Source: JAEUOS01 sp046160545 (lineage in GTDB: Bacteria > Pseudomonadota > Gammaproteobacteria > Burkholderiales > JAEUOS01). Taken from it: 64,000 bases of DNA. The translations under genes and the position numbers were made by a program. The stretch lies in the NCBI GenBank assembly GCA_046160545.1, contig JBJXGS010000184.1, positions 36,435 to 100,434 on the forward strand. Direction: 5' to 3'. Shown here piece by piece: positions 16,962-25,855 of the stretch. Position 1 is the first letter of the stretch. Each line of letters starts with the position of its first letter. The notes under the pieces were generated by a model. The model ran no database searches, was not told where the DNA came from, and saw nothing but the letters and a program-made list of their open reading frames with translations.

Positions 16962-17540
16962 ATGGAACACAAGCTTCCCGAACTGCCTTACGCGCTCGAG
17001 GCGCTCAGCCCGCATATCTCGAAAGAGACCCTCGAGTTCCACTACGGCAAGCACCACCAGACCTACATCACCAACCTGAACAACCTGATCAAGGGCACCG
17101 AATTCGAAAACATGTCCCTCGAGGACATCGTGCGCAAGTCCTCGGGCGGCATGTTCAACAACGCCGCGCAGGTATGGAACCATACCTTTTACTGGATGGG
17201 TTTGTCCCCCAAGGGTGGTGGCGAGCCGTCCGGCGGGCTGGCCGCGGCGATCAATGCCAAGTGGGGCAGTTTTGCCAAGTTCAAGGAAGAATTCACCAAG
17301 GTGAGCGTTGGCACCTTCGGCTCCGGCTGGGGCTGGCTGGTGAAAAAGGCTGACGGCTCGCTCGACCTGGCCTCCACCTCCAACGCCGCCACGCCGCTGA
17401 CCGGGGCGGACAAGCCGCTGCTCACCTGCGACGTGTGGGAGCACGCCTACTACATCGACTACCGCAACGCGCGTCCCAAGTATGTCGAGGCATTCTGGAA
17501 CCTGGTCAACTGGGACTTCGTGGCGAAGAATTTCGCGTGA
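16962..17540 (+). CDS. sodB: Superoxide dismutase, iron type
   Basis: Converts superoxide to oxygen and peroxide. 192 residues, cytosolic (no signal peptide). Metal ligands are H27 (in FHYGKHH), H74 (in VWNHTFYW), and Asp/His in DVWEHAYYIDY. The Gln at position 70 in AAQVWNH is the placement typical of iron rather than manganese enzymes. Own promoter upstream; the following 154 bases hold a GC-rich stem-loop, then a patatin gene. Confidence 0.95.
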   Translation: MEHKLPELPYALEALSPHISKETLEFHYGKHHQTYITNLNNLIKGTEFENMSLEDIVRKSSGGMFNNAAQVWNHTFYWMGLSPKGGGEPSGGLAAAINAKWGSFAKFKEEFTKVSVGTFGSGWGWLVKKADGSLDLASTSNAATPLTGADKPLLTCDVWEHAYYIDYRNARPKYVEAFWNLVNWDFVAKNFA

Positions 17541-17589
17541 CGACCGCTAGCCTGGAGGCCTTTCCGCGCTCCGCATAGCCGCGTGCGCC

Positions 17590-17609
17590 GGCCTTTCGCC
17601 GCAAAGGCC
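17590..17609 (+). other. Stem-loop downstream of sodB
   Basis: GGCCTTT/AAAGGCC with a 6-base loop, 50 bases after the sodB stop. There is no T tract after it, so it may act as a 3'-end stabiliser or a Rho-assisted end rather than a classical terminator. Confidence 0.4.
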
Positions 17610-17694
17610 CGTGCGCGGCGCCCGGCGGTGACGCGTTGAGATGGTCCGGCCTTAAGGGTGATCCTGGCGGGCTGTCATCCGACCCGCGCCCACG

Positions 17695-18720
17695 ATGCCC
17701 TTAAAGACCAAACGGCTCAACCTCGCCCTGCAGGGAGGAGGAGCCCACGGCGCATTCACCTGGGGCGTGCTTGACCGCCTGCTTGAGGATGGCCGCCTGG
17801 CATTTGACGGATTGTGCGGCACCAGCGCGGGCGCGATGAATGCCGTCGTCTGTGCCCATGGCATGCAGCAGGGCGGGCGCGACGGCGCGCGCGCGAGCCT
17901 GGAGGAATTTTGGCGCAGGGTGGCCGCTGCGGGTGCGGTCTTTAGCCCGGTACGCGGACTCCCCTTCGACGCGCTTTTTGGAGGTGCCTGGCGCGCCGCC
18001 AGTCATGCCGCCTTCGACACGCTGACCCGCAGCTTTTCGCCTTACCAGCTGAATCCGCTCAATTTCAACCCGCTGCGCCAGGTGTTGGAGGCGGTGGTTG
18101 ATTTTGATGCGCTCAAGGCCTGCGACTGCGTCGAACTCTTCGTCTGTGCGACCAATGTCCGCAGCGGCAAGCCGCGCATTTTCCGCAATCGAGAGGTGTC
18201 CGCGGACGCGGTGCTCGCGTCGGCCTGCCTGCCGTACCTGTTCCAGGCGGTCGAGATCGATGGTGAGGCCTACTGGGACGGCGGCTACATCGGCAACCCG
18301 GCCATCTATCCGCTGATCTACGAGACCCGCACAATGGACATCCTGATCGTGCATGTCAATCCGATCGCGGTGCAGGACGTGCCGCGTACCGCCGCGGAGA
18401 TCCTCGATCGCGTCAACGAGATTTCCTTCAATTCTTCGCTGGTACGCGAAATGCGAGCGATCGCCTTCGTGCAAAAGCTGATCGACGACGACTGGATCAA
18501 GGACAAGTACAAGTCCAAGCTGAGGAAGCTGCGCATGCATGCGTTGTCGGCGGACGAGGATCTGGCCCATCTCGGGCTGGACACCAAGCTGGATCCGTCG
18601 TGGGACAACCTGGTCGCGTTGCGCGACAAGGGGCGTGCGCGCGCCGCGTTGTGGCTCACTGCGAATCACGCAGCCGTAGGTCGTACGGCGACGGTGGACC
18701 TGCGTAAGGCCTACCTATGA
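17695..18720 (+). CDS. Patatin-like phospholipase family protein
   Basis: A 341-residue lipid acyl hydrolase of the patatin fold. The oxyanion glycines are in LALQGGGAHGAF, the nucleophile is in GTSAGAMNAV (GxSxG), and the catalytic Asp is in WDGGYIGNPA (DGG). No signal peptide is evident, so it is probably cytosolic or membrane-peripheral. The substrate is unknown. Convergent with fumarase, 16 bases from its stop. Confidence 0.9.
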   Translation: MPLKTKRLNLALQGGGAHGAFTWGVLDRLLEDGRLAFDGLCGTSAGAMNAVVCAHGMQQGGRDGARASLEEFWRRVAAAGAVFSPVRGLPFDALFGGAWRAASHAAFDTLTRSFSPYQLNPLNFNPLRQVLEAVVDFDALKACDCVELFVCATNVRSGKPRIFRNREVSADAVLASACLPYLFQAVEIDGEAYWDGGYIGNPAIYPLIYETRTMDILIVHVNPIAVQDVPRTAAEILDRVNEISFNSSLVREMRAIAFVQKLIDDDWIKDKYKSKLRKLRMHALSADEDLAHLGLDTKLDPSWDNLVALRDKGRARAALWLTANHAAVGRTATVDLRKAYL

Positions 18721-18736
18721 GGCGTGCGCGCCGGGT

Positions 18737-20266
18737 TTAAGCGACCTTGAGCGGAATCCTGAGGTCGTGGATGCGCGTTTTCCAGACCTGCGGCCCGGTG
18801 ATGTGCGCCGACGTGCCGCCGGAATCGACCGCGACCGTGACCGGCATGTCCCGCACGTCGAATTCGTAGATTGCCTCCATGCCAAGGTCGGCAAAGGCAA
18901 CCACCTTGGCCGCCTTGATTGCCTTGGCGACCAGATAGGCGGCTCCGCCAATAGCTATCAGCGAGGCGCTCTTGTGTTTCTTGATCGACTCGATCGCGAC
19001 CGGGCCGCGCTCGCCCTTGCCGATCATCGCGATGAGCCCGGTCTGACCCAGCATCATGTCGGTGAACTTGTCCATGCGCGTCGCGGTGGTCGGGCCGGCC
19101 GGGCCGACCACTTCGTCGCGCACCGGATCGACCGGGCCGACGTAATAAATGACCCGGTTGGTGAAATCGACTGGCAGCTTCTCGCCGCGCGCCAGCATGT
19201 CGGCGATACGCTTGTGGGCCGCGTCGCGGCCAGTCAACATGCGCCCGTTCAGCAACAGGGTGTCGCCGGGCTTCCACGCGGCGACTTCTTCGCGAGTCAG
19301 GGTGTCAAGATTGACGCGCCGACTCTTTTCAACATCTGGCGTCCAGTTGACCTTCGGCCAGTCCTCCAGTGACGGCGGCTCGAATGCAGCCGGGCCCGAA
19401 CCGTCGAGCACGAAGTGCACATGGCGGGTCGCGGCGCAATTCGGGATCATCGCGACCGGCTTGGAGGCTGCGTGGGTCGGATACTGTGCGATCTTCACGT
19501 CCAGCACCGTGGTGAGGCCGCCCAGGCCCTGCGCGCCTATGCCCAGCGCATTGACCTTCTCGTAGAGCTCGATGCGCAACTCCTCGGCCTTGTCGGCCGG
19601 GCCGCGCGCCAGGAGTTCGTGCATGTCGATGGGCTCCATGAGAACTTCCTTGGCCATCAGCATGGCCTTCTCGGCGGTGCCGCCGATGCCGATGCCCAGC
19701 ATGCCGGGCGGGCACCAGCCCGCACCCATGGTCGGAACCGTCTTGAGCACCCATTCGACCAGGTCGTCCGAGGGGTTCATCATGATGAACTTGGACTTGT
19801 TCTCACTGCCGCCGCCCTTGGCGGCCACGTTGATGTCCACGGTGCCCCCCGGCACCACTTCCATGTTGATCACCGCCGGGGTGTTGTCGAGCGTGTTCTT
19901 GCGCGAGAACTGCGGGTCGGACAGAATCGAACCGCGCAACAGGTTGTCCGGGTGCGTGTAACCGCGGCGCACGCCTTCGTTGATTGCATCGGCGATGCTG
20001 CCGGAAAAGCCTTCCCACTTCACGTCCATGCCGATTTTGAGGAACACGTTGACGATCCCGGTGTCCTGGCAGATCGGCCGGTGACCTTGCGCGCTCATGC
20101 GGCTGTTGGTCAGGATTTGCGCGATCGCGTCGCGCGCCGCCGGCGATTGCTCACGTTCGTAGGCGCGCGCCAGATGGACTATGTAGTCCTTGGGATGGTA
20201 GTAGCTGATGAACTGCAGCGCGTCGGCGATCGAGGCGACGAGATCGGTATAGCGGATGGTGGCCAT
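18737..20266 (-). CDS. Fumarate hydratase, class I (iron-sulfur)
   Basis: Reversible hydration of fumarate to malate. 509 residues, with the N-terminal catalytic domain and C-terminal swivelling domain in one chain as in FumA/FumB. Candidate [4Fe-4S] ligands are in HRPICQDTGIVN, IPNCAATRHVHF and WCPPGMLGIGIGG. The C-terminal domain contains GPAGPTTATRMDKFTD. It is oxygen-sensitive in other organisms. Divergent from the glycosyltransferase gene with 94 bases between starts. Confidence 0.94.
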   Translation of the reverse strand: MATIRYTDLVASIADALQFISYYHPKDYIVHLARAYEREQSPAARDAIAQILTNSRMSAQGHRPICQDTGIVNVFLKIGMDVKWEGFSGSIADAINEGVRRGYTHPDNLLRGSILSDPQFSRKNTLDNTPAVINMEVVPGGTVDINVAAKGGGSENKSKFIMMNPSDDLVEWVLKTVPTMGAGWCPPGMLGIGIGGTAEKAMLMAKEVLMEPIDMHELLARGPADKAEELRIELYEKVNALGIGAQGLGGLTTVLDVKIAQYPTHAASKPVAMIPNCAATRHVHFVLDGSGPAAFEPPSLEDWPKVNWTPDVEKSRRVNLDTLTREEVAAWKPGDTLLLNGRMLTGRDAAHKRIADMLARGEKLPVDFTNRVIYYVGPVDPVRDEVVGPAGPTTATRMDKFTDMMLGQTGLIAMIGKGERGPVAIESIKKHKSASLIAIGGAAYLVAKAIKAAKVVAFADLGMEAIYEFDVRDMPVTVAVDSGGTSAHITGPQVWKTRIHDLRIPLKVA

Positions 20267-20360
20267 AAGTGGGCGTCGGTTGCCGTTAAACTCGATCGAT
20301 TCTACGCCAGCGCAAATTCATGCCCTTGTATCGGACACCTACGCGCGGTCTGTCGGCAAC

Positions 20361-22172
20361 ATGCTTGGTCGCCTGATCGGGGTCCTGCGCGGCCGTCCTG
20401 CGGCACCTACGGTGAGGACCTGGGCGTTCGCCGCGGCGGATTTGCCCGCGACCGATTCGGCCGCGCTGGAACTCGCGCTGAATTCAGCGTTGGCGGGCTA
20501 CGAGCTTTACATGCAGGGCGAACCTGGCGATGCGGAACGGGAGTTCGCTGTCGTGCGCGCCAACGACCGCCGACAGCAGATCGCGCTCAGTTTCCTGAAT
20601 CGCGGCCGCGAGTACCTCAACCGCAATGCACCTGACGCAGCCGAACCCTGCCTCAGACTTGCTCATCTGCTCGTGCCGGAGGCCATGTTGCCGCGCGAGA
20701 TGCTTGGCTTCCAGGCCTACCTTGCGGGCGATGTCAGTGCTTGCCGGGCCTGGTACGACCAGGCGCTCGAGTGTGCCAGTGCTAGCGAGCGCGGCGCGCT
20801 TGCTGTCAATCGGCTGCTGTTGACTGTGCCGCAAATTGCCGCGAGTCAGGCCGAAATCGCCGCATGGCGCGACTGGTTCGAGACCGAACTGGAAGGGATG
20901 CTCGCCAACCCACCGGTCATGGACGACCTGCTCTCCGGTTTGCGCCGGCCACCGTTTTTCCTGGCCTACCTGGGATTTGACGAGCGGCCTTGGCTCGAAA
21001 AGGTGGCGCAGTTGCTGTTGCGCATCGAGCCGCGGCTGGCCGAAGTCGCAATGCACGCGCGGAGGCGCGAGGCGTTGCCGGGACGCCGCATTCGCCTTGG
21101 GGTTTTCTCGCTGCATCTGGGACGCCACTCGGTGGGCCTGTGGTATCGCGACCTGTTCAGGCTCTTGATCGAGTCGCGGCGATTCGAGGTGACCCTGATC
21201 ACCGACGCCAAGGAGGCGGACGCGGGACTCGCGGCGGCTGCCATCGCGCACGGCGCGCATATTCGGATTCCGGCCGATTTAGCCGGTGCGCGCGCGACGA
21301 TCGGGGCGCTGGGCTGCGACATCCTCATCTACACCGATGTCGCATTGCACGTGCTGCCATATCTCTTGTCGTTTGCGCGCCTGGCACCGCTGCAGGCGCT
21401 CCTGGTCGGGCACCCGGCTAGCTCCGGCGTGCCGGCCGTCGACTGGTTTGTCAGCAACGTTCATCAGGATCGCAGCGGCGCAGCGGCGCATTACAGCGAA
21501 CAGCTGGCGCGTTTGCCGGTGATTCCGGTGTACGTGACGCGCAACACCGCGCCCACGCGGCGCTCCCGCGCGACCCTCGGACTGGATGAGGACATCCACT
21601 ACTACCTCTGTCCGGTCATGTTGCAAAAGATTCATCCGGACTTTGACACTGCGCTGGCCGCTATCCTCAAGCGTGACCCGCTGGCGCGCATCATGTTCTT
21701 TGCCGATCGCACCCGCCCGCTCTGGCAGGAGCAGCTTGAAGGGCGCTTTGCCAGTACGCTGGGCGAGGATGCGCGGCGCATCTTGTTTCGCCCGTTCGCA
21801 CCCAAGGAAGAGTTCCTGGCGCTGCTCGAGGCCGCCGACTGCGTTCTCGATCCGCCGCACTTTACCGGCGGGGTGACGACCTACATGGCCTTGTCCCTCG
21901 GCTGCCCGGTGATCACCCTGCCCGGAGCGCTGTTCCGCTCGCGCATGACCAGCGGGATGCTGGCCCAGGCCGAAGTGGAAGACACCGTCGCGACCTCGCT
22001 TGAACATTACGTCGAGCTGGCGACGGCCTACGCGGCCAACCCGGCGCGGCGCCGTGCGACGCGCGAGCGGCTCCTGGCCGCCGCGGGTCGGTTGTTTGCA
22101 ACCGACGCGGCGGTTTCCGCGCTGGCCGACTGGATCGAGTCTGCCGTGGCATCATCAGCCGATCAGACCTGA
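20361..22172 (+). CDS. GT41/SPINDLY-like (O-GlcNAc transferase-like) glycosyltransferase
   Basis: A 603-residue protein starting MLGRLIGVLRGR. An N-terminal helical region (about 30-220), possibly degenerate TPR, precedes a two-Rossmann GT-B catalytic half. LGVFSLHLGRHSVGLWYRD resembles the SPY/OGT entry HxxHS-like turn. QALLVGHPASSGVPAVDWFVSN matches the conserved GYPGTTG...DY segment of the family. The donor-binding end has PPHFTGGVTTYMALSLGCPVI. It might modify proteins or a surface glycan; HMW1C-like adhesin glycosyltransferases are the main alternative. The next gene (thioesterase) follows by 10 bases. Confidence 0.72.
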   Translation: MLGRLIGVLRGRPAAPTVRTWAFAAADLPATDSAALELALNSALAGYELYMQGEPGDAEREFAVVRANDRRQQIALSFLNRGREYLNRNAPDAAEPCLRLAHLLVPEAMLPREMLGFQAYLAGDVSACRAWYDQALECASASERGALAVNRLLLTVPQIAASQAEIAAWRDWFETELEGMLANPPVMDDLLSGLRRPPFFLAYLGFDERPWLEKVAQLLLRIEPRLAEVAMHARRREALPGRRIRLGVFSLHLGRHSVGLWYRDLFRLLIESRRFEVTLITDAKEADAGLAAAAIAHGAHIRIPADLAGARATIGALGCDILIYTDVALHVLPYLLSFARLAPLQALLVGHPASSGVPAVDWFVSNVHQDRSGAAAHYSEQLARLPVIPVYVTRNTAPTRRSRATLGLDEDIHYYLCPVMLQKIHPDFDTALAAILKRDPLARIMFFADRTRPLWQEQLEGRFASTLGEDARRILFRPFAPKEEFLALLEAADCVLDPPHFTGGVTTYMALSLGCPVITLPGALFRSRMTSGMLAQAEVEDTVATSLEHYVELATAYAANPARRRATRERLLAAAGRLFATDAAVSALADWIESAVASSADQT

Positions 22173-22182
22173 AGGAAAACGC

Positions 22183-22614
22183 TTGACCAACGTCTCCGGC
22201 CTGGTGCCTGGAATCCGCGCCAGCAAAACCATCGTTGTTGCCGAAGAACATACTGCACCGCATGTGGGCAGCGGCCAAGTCCGGGTGCTGGCGACACCGG
22301 TGCTGATCAACCTCTTCGAGGCGGCGGCGCTGGCTGCTGCGGAAGGCTTTGTGCCGGCTGGCCGACAGACCGTCGGCACCTTGCTTTCGATGCGGCATCT
22401 GGCGGCGACCCCGGTCGGAATGCGCGTGGAGGCCTTTGCCGAGGTGATCGCTGTCGAAGGGCGTCTGATACGCTTTCGCGTCTGGGCCGAGGACGAGGTC
22501 GAGCCGATCGGCGAAGGCCTTCACGAGCGCATCATGATCGGGCTGGACGGGTTCGATGCACGCATGGGTGCGAAGATTCTGCGGCGCATACCGAGCGTCC
22601 GCCAGGCCGGATGA
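22183..22614 (+). CDS. FlK-like hotdog-fold acyl-CoA thioesterase
   Basis: 143 residues from a TTG at 22183 with a GAAGGAA site. It shows the FlK (fluoroacetyl-CoA thioesterase) family pattern: GSGQVRVLATPVLINLFEAAA with the active-site Thr/Glu region, then VGTLLSMRHLAATPVGM with the His. Most members are general acyl-CoA or 4-hydroxybenzoyl-type thioesterases. Lies head-to-tail behind the glycosyltransferase and is convergent, 7 bases away, with the ketosynthase-ACP pair, suggesting acyl-chain chemistry in this neighbourhood. Confidence 0.8.
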   Translation: MTNVSGLVPGIRASKTIVVAEEHTAPHVGSGQVRVLATPVLINLFEAAALAAAEGFVPAGRQTVGTLLSMRHLAATPVGMRVEAFAEVIAVEGRLIRFRVWAEDEVEPIGEGLHERIMIGLDGFDARMGAKILRRIPSVRQAG

Positions 22615-22621
22615 GCGATGG

Positions 22622-23851
22622 CTACGTTGCGGCGGCGACCAGTACCGCGTTGACCCCGCCGAAGCCGAATGAGTTCGACATCACCGCGCGGGCGCCAGGC
22701 AGCTCGCGGGCTGTAAGCGCAACGTAGTCAAGGTCGCACTCGGGGTCGGACTGCCAAAGGTGCGCAGTCGGCGGCGCGACACGACGGCGCAAGGCCATCA
22801 GCGCCGCCACGAATTCCAGCGCGCCGGTGGCGCCCATCAAGTGGCCGTGCAAGGCTTTGGTGGCGCTGACCGCGATCGCGTCGGCGTGCTCCTCGAATAC
22901 TGCGCGGATCGCGCGGGTCTCGACGACATCGCCGACTTTGGTGCCGGTGCCGTGACTGTTGATGTGCGCAATGTCCGACGGCGCCATGCCTGCTTCAGCG
23001 AGTGCCATGCGCATCGCGCGCGCCTGGCCGCCGGCGTCAGGCTGGGTGATGTGGCTGGCATCGCTGGTGTTGCCGTAGCCGGCCAGAACCGCCCAGGGTG
23101 TGGCGCCGCGCGCAAGCGCCATGTCCTCGCGCTCGAGCACCAGCGCTGCCGCGCCCTCTCCGAGGAGAAAGCCACCGCGGTCGCGCGCGAACGGCCGGCA
23201 CGAAGTTTCAGGTCGTTCGCCATCCGCACGTGCGATGGTGCCGAGCGATTCCCAGGCCTTGATCACGCCTCGGGTCAAGAGGGCTTCAGACCCGCCTGCG
23301 ATGGCGCGGTCAATCACGCCCGCGCGGATTGCGCGCGCGGCCTCACCGATGGCCACCGCCGACGATGAGCAGGCCAGGTTGAACGTATAGGTCGGGCCGA
23401 GGACGCCGAATTCGATGCCGATCTGCCCGGCCGCGGCGTTGTTCATGGTCTTGACGATGGTCGATGGCTTTAGACGCGCCGCCCTGGCGACCAGCAGGTC
23501 CTCGTAGGCCGATTCCAAGGTGGCGGCACCGCCCATGCCGGTTCCCCAGTAGACGCCGGCGCGTTCTCCGTCAAGGGCGCGCAAATCCAGATGCGCGTCG
23601 CCGGACGCACTGCGCGCGGCGATCAGGGCGAGCATGCTGGCGCGATCAAGGCCGGTCAGGGCGATCTTGCTGAACTGTGCCGCGATGTCATCTTCGACGG
23701 TTCCAGCCCAGCTCGTCTGCAGGTCGCCTGCCCATGGCGCTGCGATCCTGCGGATGCCGCTCCTGCCGGCAGCAAGTGCGTCGAACACGCTTTCCGGGTC
23801 ACGCCCAAGCGGACAGATGACGCCCGCGCCGGTGATGACGACGCGAGTCAC
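22622..23851 (-). CDS. Beta-ketoacyl-ACP synthase (FabF-like)
   Basis: Condenses acyl and malonyl groups on an acyl carrier protein. 409 residues from a GTG that overlaps the ACP stop (GTGA). The Cys-His-His triad is complete: C161 in NLACSSSAVA, His in HINSHGTGTKVGD and His in KALHGHLMGATGA. The gatekeeper-region and FGFGGVNAVLV end are normal. As it sits with its own ACP and not with fabD/fabG, it is probably a dedicated ketosynthase for a side pathway and not housekeeping fabF. Confidence 0.88.
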   Translation of the reverse strand: MTRVVITGAGVICPLGRDPESVFDALAAGRSGIRRIAAPWAGDLQTSWAGTVEDDIAAQFSKIALTGLDRASMLALIAARSASGDAHLDLRALDGERAGVYWGTGMGGAATLESAYEDLLVARAARLKPSTIVKTMNNAAAGQIGIEFGVLGPTYTFNLACSSSAVAIGEAARAIRAGVIDRAIAGGSEALLTRGVIKAWESLGTIARADGERPETSCRPFARDRGGFLLGEGAAALVLEREDMALARGATPWAVLAGYGNTSDASHITQPDAGGQARAMRMALAEAGMAPSDIAHINSHGTGTKVGDVVETRAIRAVFEEHADAIAVSATKALHGHLMGATGALEFVAALMALRRRVAPPTAHLWQSDPECDLDYVALTARELPGARAVMSNSFGFGGVNAVLVAAAT

Positions 23852-24111
23852 GCGACCGGGGCTTCGGCTTTCCTGGCCAGCAGACGATCGATTTCCTCGG
23901 CGATCTGGCCCACGGTCTCGATCGGCGCGGGTTCGTTGTTCATGTCCAACCCAAAGCGTTCTTCCAGGTTGAAGAGGAACTCGATGGTGGCCAGCGAGTC
24001 GACACCGAGATCGGCCAACTTGCCGTCAGGCACGACCTGTTCGGTCGTGAGATCGAATTGCTCCATGAGCATTTGCTGCACGACCTCCAGCGTCGTCCTT
24101 TGGGCAGTCAT
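23848..24111 (-). CDS. Acyl carrier protein
   Basis: 87 residues from ATG 24111; the frame is open further upstream but the ACP fold begins here. S39 in LGVDSLATIEF is the phosphopantetheine attachment site. The sequence is acidic and helical, with the helix-II acidic face EFLFNLEERFGLD. Its stop overlaps the start of the ketosynthase, so the two are made together. The genuine fabF-acpP pair normally lies with fabD/fabG, so this one is a specialised copy. Confidence 0.88.
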   Translation of the reverse strand: MTAQRTTLEVVQQMLMEQFDLTTEQVVPDGKLADLGVDSLATIEFLFNLEERFGLDMNNEPAPIETVGQIAEEIDRLLARKAEAPVA

Positions 24112-24182
24112 GTCAGTGGCGTGGCGGGCGAAAGCGCGCATTCTAGCCAGTTCCCTCAAGCAACCGGCCGCGCCCCCAGCAC

Positions 24183-25256
24183 TCAAAAGCGCTTGGTAAG
24201 CGACAGCGTGCTGCCGTCGCGTTTCATCTCGACGCGGTTCAGGAAACTCATGCCCAGAAGGCCTATGCCGATGCCCGGACCTTCCAGCACGCTGCCGTCG
24301 ATGTTGAAGAGCGTGATCGGTCCCACGGCGACCGAGTCAAACTTGACGCGCCAGGCACGCACGGTTCCGTTGGCCGTCGATGCCAGGACAGGCGTACCGT
24401 TGCGATAGTTGATGCCGATGCGCTGCGCGGTCGCGACGTCGATGGCGATCAGGGTGGCGCCGGTATCGACCAGGAATGGCAGTGCGACACCGTTGATCCT
24501 GGCTTCAGTGGTGAACATCCCGCCGCGGGTTTCCGAGAGCTGGATGCTGGGCCTGGAGTCGGGGCGCTGGCCGGGACCGGAGCGCAACGCGAGGCGCAGA
24601 TTGCTGCCCTCGCGTGACATGGATAGCTGCGACAGGAAACTCATTCCAAGCAGCACGACGTCCCTGGTTCCCGCGCCCTCACCTACCGCCGCATCGATGT
24701 CGGTCAGCGTGATGGTGCCGACGCGCACACTTTTCAGAGACACTTGATGGGCGACGCGCGGCCCGCCGGCTGTGTTGGCTGTAAACGTGGGACCGGTGCG
24801 CCAGGCCAGGCCGATTCGATCTGCCACTTCCGCCGGCAGGTAGACCATGCTTGCTCCGCTATCGACCAGAAAGCGCACGGCCCGGTCGTTGATCGCGCCG
24901 ACCGCCAGGATGTGTCCCCTGCTGTCGGCCGACAGCACCACTTCGGCCGAATTTGGCGAGTCTTGCGCTGTGGCTGGCGTCGCAGTATTGGTGCGCGCGC
25001 TGCCGGCAAACATCTCCCCGACGCGCAAGGCCCGCCTCAACCCGCCCACCTCGAGCGTGGCCTCAGCAGTGCCGACCGCGACCAGGGTCACGCCTTCCGG
25101 ACTGCGCTGGCCGACCGCCAGGGTGCGCGGCGCACCGCCGTCGATGGATACGACCGCCTTGCCCGGAAAAAGCCCGACCAGGCTCACTTGTGTCGCCCAG
25201 GCCCAGGCGGGCAGGAGGACCAGCCACAACGCAAGTGCCATGCGCAGCTTGCGCAT
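24183..25256 (-). CDS. Exported protein with two tandem retropepsin-like aspartic protease domains
   Basis: 357 residues with a signal peptide (MRKLRMALALWLVLLPAWAWA). An N-terminal ~70-residue domain is followed by two homologous units of about 130 residues. Each has an aspartic protease loop, FLVDSGAS (D132) and FLVDTGAT (D264), and a matching hydrophobic turn, LLGMSFLSQ and LLGMSFLNR. Single-domain TIGR02281 proteins act as dimers, so here a fused dimer can be imagined, as in pepsin. Substrate unknown. Stop and start lie close to the yajQ and ACP genes on the same strand. Confidence 0.85.
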   Translation of the reverse strand: MRKLRMALALWLVLLPAWAWATQVSLVGLFPGKAVVSIDGGAPRTLAVGQRSPEGVTLVAVGTAEATLEVGGLRRALRVGEMFAGSARTNTATPATAQDSPNSAEVVLSADSRGHILAVGAINDRAVRFLVDSGASMVYLPAEVADRIGLAWRTGPTFTANTAGGPRVAHQVSLKSVRVGTITLTDIDAAVGEGAGTRDVVLLGMSFLSQLSMSREGSNLRLALRSGPGQRPDSRPSIQLSETRGGMFTTEARINGVALPFLVDTGATLIAIDVATAQRIGINYRNGTPVLASTANGTVRAWRVKFDSVAVGPITLFNIDGSVLEGPGIGIGLLGMSFLNRVEMKRDGSTLSLTKRF

Positions 25257-25260
25257 GGCG

Positions 25261-25746
25261 CTAGTCGCGGAAATTCTGAAAGGCCAGAGGAAATTCGGTC
25301 ACGTCTCGACGCACCAGCGCGATGGCCGCTTGCAGGTCATCGCGCTTAGGCCCGGCAACGCGCACGGATTCGCCTTGAATACTTGGCGTGACTTTGATCT
25401 TGGCGTCCTTGATCAAGCGTACGACACGCCGCGCCAGATCGGAATCGATTCCGTTGCGTACCTTGATCGACTGTTTCGCCTTGTCCCCGCCGATCTTTTC
25501 CGGAGTACCCACATCGAGAAAGCGCACGTCAACCGAGCGCTTGGCCATCTTGGCGAAAAGCACGTCGCGCACCTGGCCCAACTTGAACTCGTCGTCGGCG
25601 TAAGCGGTCAATTCACGCTCCTTCTGCTCGATGCGGGCGTCCGAACCCTTGAAGTCGAAGCGATTGGAGACTTCCTTGTTGGCCTGGTCGATCGCGTTCC
25701 TGACTTCGACCATGTTGGCTTCGAGAACGATGTCGAAAGAGGGCAT
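25261..25746 (-). CDS. YajQ-family nucleotide/cyclic-di-GMP-binding protein
   Basis: 161 residues of the YajQ (DUF520) family, a cytosolic protein that binds cyclic-di-GMP or nucleotides in Xanthomonas and Pseudomonas studies. The start MPSFDIVLEANMVEVRNAID is diagnostic, as are NRFDFKGSDARIE and the second ferredoxin-like repeat IKDAKIKVTPSIQGESVRV. It is separated from murB by a 109-base divergent region. Confidence 0.93.
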   Translation of the reverse strand: MPSFDIVLEANMVEVRNAIDQANKEVSNRFDFKGSDARIEQKERELTAYADDEFKLGQVRDVLFAKMAKRSVDVRFLDVGTPEKIGGDKAKQSIKVRNGIDSDLARRVVRLIKDAKIKVTPSIQGESVRVAGPKRDDLQAAIALVRRDVTEFPLAFQNFRD

Positions 25747-25855
25747 GGGGCTGTCCAGGCTGGCCGGGCGGCCATTGTAGTGGCGATGCGGTTGGCGGGC
25801 ACGCTGCCGGCTTCGTATAAATTGCCCCTGCGGCGCCGGCTTGCGCCCATGCCAC

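Noticed and set aside
17590..17609. Rho-independent terminator after sodB
   Set aside because: A stem-loop is present but no T tract follows, so I list it only as a stem-loop.
19415..20635. Open frame of about 406 codons antisense to the fumarase
   Set aside because: No recognisable domain; fumarase motifs lie on the other strand. It is a high-GC shadow.
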